Positions 58,844-64,000 of a stretch of DNA of 64,000 bases are shown one piece after another (positions within the stretch are counted from its first letter, which is position 1; each line of letters begins with the position of its first letter). The stretch covers positions 33,129,753-33,193,752 of the forward strand of contig NC_090290.1 of the NCBI RefSeq assembly GCF_037392515.1, in the 5' to 3' direction. The position numbers and the translations under genes are program-made. The DNA comes from Haliotis asinina (lineage: Eukaryota > Mollusca > Gastropoda > Lepetellida > Haliotidae). A model generated the notes under the pieces. It saw nothing but the letters and a program-made list of their open reading frames with translations, was not told the origin of the DNA and ran no database searches.

Positions 58844-59030
58844 TGATTATAGGAGAGAGTGAATTATCATGGACGATCAGCTGACTATGTGCATAGGAAG
58901 GGAGGTAATACATGGGTGAGTATGAATTTTACATCCGCTTCTTTTAGAAGGGAACTTCAAGGGTTTTCAGGTGTTCCAAAGTAGTATATACAATGGGGGT
59001 TTTAAAACACTTTCAAGAAAAGTCTCTACA

Positions 59031-59055
59031 AAGCCTTATTTACTAAATAAGGCTT
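59031..59055. terminator. 25-bp perfect palindrome after the integrase gene
   Basis: aagccttattta-c-taaataaggctt lies 34 bp beyond the integrase stop. It could be a transcript 3'-end hairpin or part of the Polinton terminus. No poly-U follows, so the terminator label is tentative. Confidence 0.4.
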
Positions 59056-59088
59056 TGGTTGGGCCCTTAGCTCTTGCTACTATTACCC

Positions 59089-60060
59089 CTACTTCTTAAC
59101 GTGTGTTGGAGGTAACACTGTGCCGTACGGTACGATCAATAATTCTTCTCTTACAAACCCCCTACCAGGCCCATCCCTCAAGTAGTATAAGTTAGGTTCG
59201 TCGGCTTTCATATCCACTTTATCTATGTTGTAAGTTTTGACTGACCATATAGGATCGGTGGCCCGCTTACGGCTATCACCCTCGTGTTCCCCCGGCTGGT
59301 ATAGATACCTCACTAGGGCCCTATCAGGTATCTGTTTCTCCTTCCCACGCAATGGAGCGGCCGACTCTGCAACTATTGATTTTAGTTTGATAGCGTCTGC
59401 CGGTTTCTTACCGGTGAGACGGGTGACTTCATGGTTGATTGCCGACACCACCTTGGGTAACCTCGTGACCCATTCAGTCGATCGTTTTCCAGGGGTGGCC
59501 ATCTCCCTAGCATACTGATGGCCGAACAAGCGCTCAGCCAAAGTCCTATTAAATCTCTCAACTATGGCTTGGCTGCGATGGGTTCTGGCCGTGCCACGCC
59601 TGACCTTTGTATCGTGTTTGGCTAGCAGTTGTGACACGGCACCCATGAACTCCCGTCCGGGGTCAACTTGCAGCTCTGTTGGCCACGTCAGCGGACTGCG
59701 TTTGTATATGCGTTCGAATCCTCTGGCTACCTGGGCCGAATCTTTCGTGGTCAAGGGTTCGGCTTCCTTGTAACGACTGGCTACGTCCACTACGGTTAAG
59801 GCATACTTGTACCTCTTGTCGTGGGGTAGGAACAGTAGGTCTGCCTGGTGAACGCTATTAGGTATGTTAATACCGAACCTCCTTCTAGGCACGTAGCGTG
59901 GTGCCGGCAAATAGATCTGCCACAGGGCTTGTTTTTCAAGCCACGCTTTGGCTTCCTCTGGGGGTACTCGCGCTATTTTAGCTAGCTTATCTACTGCGCT
60001 AGCTCCTTTCCAGTACCCACGCGGGCTGTAGTAAATAGCCTCAAATTTTCTCATGTCCAT
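59089..60060 (-). CDS. Polinton retroviral-type integrase, 323 aa
   Basis: Inserts element DNA into the genome. The rve-type core has a DDE triad visible as D74 (HQADLLFLP), D133 (LQVDPGREF) and E168 (SQAIVERFNRT), with the D-34 residues-E spacing typical of Polinton/LTR integrases. The C-terminal 80 residues (RYLYQP ... DPIWSVKTY ... YYLRDGPGRGFVREELL) form the usual Polinton integrase tail. A classic HHCC zinc finger is not seen. ATG at 60060; the first 20 bases overlap the end of the polymerase gene in another frame. The frame is fully open, so it may still be functional. Confidence 0.9.
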   Translation of the reverse strand: MDMRKFEAIYYSPRGYWKGASAVDKLAKIARVPPEEAKAWLEKQALWQIYLPAPRYVPRRRFGINIPNSVHQADLLFLPHDKRYKYALTVVDVASRYKEAEPLTTKDSAQVARGFERIYKRSPLTWPTELQVDPGREFMGAVSQLLAKHDTKVRRGTARTHRSQAIVERFNRTLAERLFGHQYAREMATPGKRSTEWVTRLPKVVSAINHEVTRLTGKKPADAIKLKSIVAESAAPLRGKEKQIPDRALVRYLYQPGEHEGDSRKRATDPIWSVKTYNIDKVDMKADEPNLYYLRDGPGRGFVREELLIVPYGTVLPPTHVKK

Positions 60061-63000
60061 ACGCGTATGTGTTTATCCCATCAATAGCTATCCAACGTTT
60101 AGTGTCCATAGGCGACAGGGACGTCTTGTTTATAGTCAGTCCGTATATTTTATGTCCATCACTTCTAAGTGTGTTCATTTTATGCCTAAAGGTACGGGTC
60201 TTGAACAGGGCTTCCTTGAATCTGGCGTGTTTGATGTGTTGTTTCACCACATACTTCTTAACCCCCTTAGCCTTCCGGATCTCACTATTGTCGGCTTTCA
60301 GTATGGAGTACATCTTAGGTCTCAAACCTATGTACTCGGCTATGGGCGTGCCAGCACACTCGTCCTTCATCTTACCTAGGACCTTTTTATTTACCGTACT
60401 GTGTATGGTATGGGTCTTAGGGTAGTCGCTGGTGTCGTATAAATCGAGGTGTTTTTTCATGTCCTCGTACACGTCCTCGGTTCGAATCTCCATCAGCAGG
60501 GAATCCGTGTCAGTGTACAGCACTTCACACCTGTCACCGTACTGTTTCTTGAGCTCGTTGTAGTAAAAGTCGTACATCAGGTGTTTGGATAAATCGAGGA
60601 TGCTCATCCCCACGTAAACAGGCCGGTTGAATTTTATGTGGCTTTTCTTCATGTGTAGGGCAACCAGGTTGTCTGTGAATATCTTACTACGGTTGAATGC
60701 CGGACTGGCTATCAATCTCCTGAGCTTGTCTTCCTCACTCGACCGAACCAGCTTCACGGTCACGCGTTTCCTCAGGTTCTCCATAGTCTTACCAAACACC
60801 GAGTTGTTCATGAGCTTGTAGAGATTTTTCTCAAAATCACTGGTGGCTTTTTTTCGTAGGTCTGTGTTCATTCTGATGTAGGGCTCCATCCATGGGCTCT
60901 GGTCGAACATGAGCACCCTGTGTATTTTGGTCAGCCTCATACCCAACGACAGGTACAGCTGTAGGTTGCGATAGTGAACGATGTACTTGGTCTTATTCAT
61001 TAAGTTAGGCACGAGTTTTTCAACGTCTGTCACACGCCCACCTAACAAGTTATGTTGGTACTCAGACATCCAGTCTGGGTTAACCCTCATACGTTCGGGG
61101 GCCAGGGGGTAGCTGTTGTGTGATGTGTGTAATTCCTTGGTATACTCTAAGTCAACCTCGAGGATATACCCTTTGTTCGAATCTGGTGCAACCCCCATAA
61201 CATCAACGTGGGGTACCCATTCGAATCCCCCTGTAGGTAGATACTGGCTCATGGCCCAGCCATACAGGTTGTTTGCGTCGAGGTAGAGAATGTGATTGGT
61301 TGGCTTGTTAGGATCGTAACCTTTCACGTATTGATTATTTGCTTTCGCGTATCGTTTGGATGCCATGGAAATCCCACCTCGCAAGCCTTTCTCAATGAAT
61401 AGGTGCATGTCGTAATCTGTGAGCAATTCCAAATTAACTCCGGTCTTTTTAAGCAAGGCGTCCCACGACAGACCTGGGCTGGTGTAATACCATGCGGGGT
61501 CGAGTTTATACTGCTTGAAACACGTCCGCCTAAACGTCTCAAACACGTCGGCTAACAGCAGTACATCTGTCCTCAAGTACAGGTCGTGATAATCACCCAG
61601 GTTCTTACAACCCAGTTTATTCCATACGTTAGTCGCGTGCGAGTAATCATCTCGTGAGACGGACGCCTCATTCAGCTTGCTATAAAAGCAGTCAATAGGG
61701 GGTAGTCTGGTCTCGGTGAACTTGACCCAACTATCCATGTACTCATAGGGGTACACACCCTTCCTCATAAGCAGGGGTCTAGTCTCGGCGTCTGTGTATC
61801 GATCGGTGATATGGAAGGTATTGTTGGCCTTGACCAGACTGTCGAGTGACGACAGGAGGAACTGAAACGAGTCAATGAACCTAAGTCCGTTTAAGCTGAA
61901 GGAGATGTATCTCTCCATGTTGTTGGGGATGCACGTTATATTACCATCGATTTTCGCGATGGCCTGCATGATCAAGTGTGAGTCGTACCCTCTCAAGTTG
62001 TGAAAGACAACGGGGATGTTTATTGTCTTAGGGTTGATTTTAAGCTTGAGGTTGCACGCGCTGTGAGCGGCGCCTCTATACTTACCAGTTATGTGGCAGT
62101 GATCTCTCACCGAATCACCGTTAAGTGGTGAGTCACACACGTGACAGTTAGTGCTACTAGCGTGAGCTAGCCTGTCGACTCGGGTCATACGCATGGGATC
62201 GATTCTATACAATGCATTCCTAATAATTTTTTCTTCCTCCTGCAAACACTTTAGAAACCTTTCAGCCGCGTCAGGGCCCCTATACACTACCGGAGCTTTC
62301 GTTTCCCCGTCACAACGGACGACAATGTATCCAAACCCACAGGCTTTATGCTCGTGTGTTTTGTGGGTGATGGGAGCCTCGCCCTCGGCACCACTGGGGG
62401 AATCCCCCACCACCAAGGCTTCGAAGTCGGCGTATATGATATAAGGCACAGACATTTGGTTCTTGTGGTTACTGAATTTTAGGATATTATCACCTTCCTT
62501 AGGCATGTCGACTCGTATGGCCGTCTGCCCCACACCTTGACAATCATCCCGGTGGGATTCTAATAAATCAGCTCGTGTGAAGCCATGTAGGCATCGTTCA
62601 CAGAAGTGGGTCTTTTCTCTGTGTGCCGATTGGTCATACAACAGCCTGCTAAAGTGTTTTATCCATGTGTAGTGATACTTGTCACCTCGCTGGATCATGA
62701 ATATATTGATAACTTGGCGATCCTTCACCGGGCTGACCCTGTGTACTATTGTTGTGTTACCTTCGTGCCCAAAGACATTTATAGCCAGATTATTCTGTTT
62801 TTCTACTTTAGTGATCTGGGATATGGGGGTGGGTTCATCTATACCATCCCAGTTGAGCCCATCATCCTGAGGATAATTAGAAGGCCTGTTCGGATTAGTG
62901 TCAGCTGGAAATAAGGCTGACCTGATAGCTAACCTCAGGCAATCGTTTCCTCTATTCTTAACGTTTACTATGGCATGTTTGTTCCTATAGTAGGGGGACA

Positions 63001-63766
63001 AGGCTAGGTATGATCCGCCTCTGAACGGCACGTAGTTAGCTATGTCTAGATAGACATTATCGATTTTATCTACAGCCCACCCGGACCCCAAGTGTGTGTA
63101 GCGTTCTAGGTATTCTCGTATCTGCTGAAAACTGGTATCGATTGATGCGTCAATGGTCTCTGTATGTGTGACAACCTCTTGTTTACCTCGGAAGTAAGGC
63201 TGAACATACTCAGTGGCCCCTGTGGGGCCCCCAACCTGCTTATCGAGCGACATTTTCACTGTGATCTGAAACTTGATACTTCCTAGGTTATTTAGTTCCT
63301 GGTTGACCTTATCAGCTATCAGAGGCTTGATATCTGTAATGTCGATGTTTCTATCAACGTGCATGCGCCAACCTCTCAAATAGTTGCCTACAGCGCGCTC
63401 AGTGCGCACGAACTGTAGGTCAATAGCTCTATTCTGTCGTAATAATTCTACAAGCTGTGGTTTCCTCATACGGGAATACCCGCCTAAACCCAAATCGTGT
63501 GCCTCGGCTTTCAGTTGTTTTACAGTGGGACGTGCTACGGGGGTATGTGATAACAATTCGACTAACCCGGCTCTCCCCAGGTTTGAATAACCCGTGTATC
63601 CAAGCTGTTTTGCTTGAGCTTTTAATTGTTTTACCATAGGAGGGGCTTCTAAACCTAGTAATCTCAACAATGCTGACTTCCGCATTCTAGAATACCCGAT
63701 CACACCTCTCTGTTTTGCGACCCGCTTGAGCTCGCGTACAGTAGTCATAGTGTTTACACCTAACAT
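60041..63766 (-). CDS. Polinton protein-primed family B DNA polymerase, about 1241 aa
   Basis: Replicates the element. Start ATG at 63766 (MLGVNTM); the second ATG at 63748 (MTTVREL) begins exactly at the first repeat and may be the real start. Domains, numbered approximately: three SAP/Rho_N-like repeats (8-36, 44-72, 81-109; GYSRMRK, GYSNLGR, GYSRMRK); a 250-residue region with NDCLRLAIRSALFP and YHYTWIKHFSRLL; a zinc finger CERCLHGF ... SHRDDC (389-409); ExoI YADFEA (446); an embedded endonuclease-VII-like CxxC ... DHCHITGKYRGAAH ... CN block (541-571); ExoII HNLRGYDSH; ExoIII YHDLYLRTD; motif A LDANNLYGWA (829); motif B KLMNNSVFGK (985); motif C YTDTDSL (1084). All polymerase and exonuclease acidic residues are present. 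No stop or shift. Confidence 0.93.
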   Translation of the reverse strand: MLGVNTMTTVRELKRVAKQRGVIGYSRMRKSALLRLLGLEAPPMVKQLKAQAKQLGYTGYSNLGRAGLVELLSHTPVARPTVKQLKAEAHDLGLGGYSRMRKPQLVELLRQNRAIDLQFVRTERAVGNYLRGWRMHVDRNIDITDIKPLIADKVNQELNNLGSIKFQITVKMSLDKQVGGPTGATEYVQPYFRGKQEVVTHTETIDASIDTSFQQIREYLERYTHLGSGWAVDKIDNVYLDIANYVPFRGGSYLALSPYYRNKHAIVNVKNRGNDCLRLAIRSALFPADTNPNRPSNYPQDDGLNWDGIDEPTPISQITKVEKQNNLAINVFGHEGNTTIVHRVSPVKDRQVINIFMIQRGDKYHYTWIKHFSRLLYDQSAHREKTHFCERCLHGFTRADLLESHRDDCQGVGQTAIRVDMPKEGDNILKFSNHKNQMSVPYIIYADFEALVVGDSPSGAEGEAPITHKTHEHKACGFGYIVVRCDGETKAPVVYRGPDAAERFLKCLQEEEKIIRNALYRIDPMRMTRVDRLAHASSTNCHVCDSPLNGDSVRDHCHITGKYRGAAHSACNLKLKINPKTINIPVVFHNLRGYDSHLIMQAIAKIDGNITCIPNNMERYISFSLNGLRFIDSFQFLLSSLDSLVKANNTFHITDRYTDAETRPLLMRKGVYPYEYMDSWVKFTETRLPPIDCFYSKLNEASVSRDDYSHATNVWNKLGCKNLGDYHDLYLRTDVLLLADVFETFRRTCFKQYKLDPAWYYTSPGLSWDALLKKTGVNLELLTDYDMHLFIEKGLRGGISMASKRYAKANNQYVKGYDPNKPTNHILYLDANNLYGWAMSQYLPTGGFEWVPHVDVMGVAPDSNKGYILEVDLEYTKELHTSHNSYPLAPERMRVNPDWMSEYQHNLLGGRVTDVEKLVPNLMNKTKYIVHYRNLQLYLSLGMRLTKIHRVLMFDQSPWMEPYIRMNTDLRKKATSDFEKNLYKLMNNSVFGKTMENLRKRVTVKLVRSSEEDKLRRLIASPAFNRSKIFTDNLVALHMKKSHIKFNRPVYVGMSILDLSKHLMYDFYYNELKKQYGDRCEVLYTDTDSLLMEIRTEDVYEDMKKHLDLYDTSDYPKTHTIHSTVNKKVLGKMKDECAGTPIAEYIGLRPKMYSILKADNSEIRKAKGVKKYVVKQHIKHARFKEALFKTRTFRHKMNTLRSDGHKIYGLTINKTSLSPMDTKRWIAIDGINTYAYGHEKI

Positions 63767-63818
63767 AACCAATGTCTAATTGGGTCACAGTAAAGGGAGG
63801 TAACCCTTGATAAAACAT

Positions 63819-63986
63819 TTATTTGGAGTCTATCTTGAGCAGTCGTCTACGTTCTTTTATGTAGTCCTTTTTATTCTCGTAGATGAGTTGATGTCTGACT
63901 ACGTTCGCTCCGTGAGCTTTACATAGACAGTAGTGTCCTTTAACCCCGATACCACACACAGAACACGTGTAGTTAGGACTTCCCAT
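63819..63986 (-). CDS. Small zinc-ribbon-like Polinton protein, 55 aa
   Basis: ATG at 63986 to TAA at 63819, 52 bp before the polymerase start. MGSPNYTCSVCGIGVKGHYC is followed by LCKAHG and a basic C-terminus (KKDYIKERRRLLK). Cysteines and histidine in CxxC ... CxC ... H order suggest a metal site. The role is unknown; its position in the same strand series as polymerase and integrase suggests an element gene. Upstream continuation past the window cannot be excluded. Confidence 0.6.
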   Translation of the reverse strand: MGSPNYTCSVCGIGVKGHYCLCKAHGANVVRHQLIYENKKDYIKERRRLLKIDSK

Positions 63987-64000
63987 ATGGAAACAACAGA

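Larger units (their letters stand above)
58980..64000 (-). mobile_element. Polinton/Maverick DNA transposon, one end, continuing past the window
   Basis: Identified by an integrase and a protein-primed family B polymerase side by side on the minus strand with a small zinc-ribbon-like ORF. In Polintons the integrase is often near one terminus, so the left end should lie just left of 59089. The AGTAGTATATAC stretch at 58979-58990 is a candidate start (AG...), but the other terminus is outside the window, so neither the inverted repeat nor a target duplication can be checked. All three ORFs are intact, unlike the neighbouring elements. Confidence 0.85.

Overview
The window is eukaryotic animal DNA: AT-rich, with small coding exons that have GT/AG borders, introns of several kilobases and many decayed mobile elements. 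Tails of the type ...gcggcgtaaaactaaactc followed by (actc)n on tRNA-like SINEs, tyrosine-recombinase (DIRS-type) and Polinton elements, and the repeat style suggest a marine mollusc, most likely a gastropod such as an abalone. The species assignment is inference.

Host genes. (1) A CCDC34-like gene on the + strand has three coding exons (3934-4187, 9343-9881, 38493-38638) whose phases join exactly into 312 codons. Its second intron is 28.6 kb. (2) Nested in that intron on the opposite strand is a 19-exon gene (30613 down to 11923, 1384 codons when joined, all phases consistent). It encodes a modular ankyrin-repeat protein with a DPY-30/DYDC-type docking motif and a charged coiled coil. It is built from four copies of an exon set (A-B-C-D); the fourth copy is preceded by the DPY-30 and coiled-coil exons. 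CCDC34 and DPY-30/DYDC families are both linked to cilia and sperm, so the nesting may matter. (3) A single-exon zinc-finger-like gene with an acidic tail lies at 41741-42247 (-). (4) A + strand gene with a KEN box starts at about 48.27 kb, has exons at 52.0, 53.1 and 54.6 kb, and runs out of the window.

Mobile and repeated DNA. The left 3 kb holds a 38-bp satellite and two abutting TTAA-bounded inverted-repeat elements. Intron 7 of the ankyrin gene holds a 76-bp minisatellite whose units copy the exon-7 splice donor, and a 3.2-kb TTAA-bounded (piggyBac-like) non-autonomous element inserted in the older part of that array. Other arrays lie at 5.0, 7.9-9.1, 19.5-20.2, 34.6-35.3 and 43.6-44.6 kb. 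A decayed Tc1-type transposon with terminal repeats sits at 45257-46685, with two further Tc1 scraps. A cluster of SINEs lies at 49-50 kb, and a broken DIRS-type retroelement at 54995-58740.

The right end (about 58.98 kb to the window edge) is a Polinton/Maverick on the minus strand: integrase (59089-60060), protein-primed family B DNA polymerase (60041-63766) and a small zinc-ribbon-like ORF (63819-63986). All three are open, so this copy looks young. The rest of the element lies outside the window. The DIRS remnant and the Polinton lie downstream of exon 4 of the KEN-box gene, probably in its next intron.
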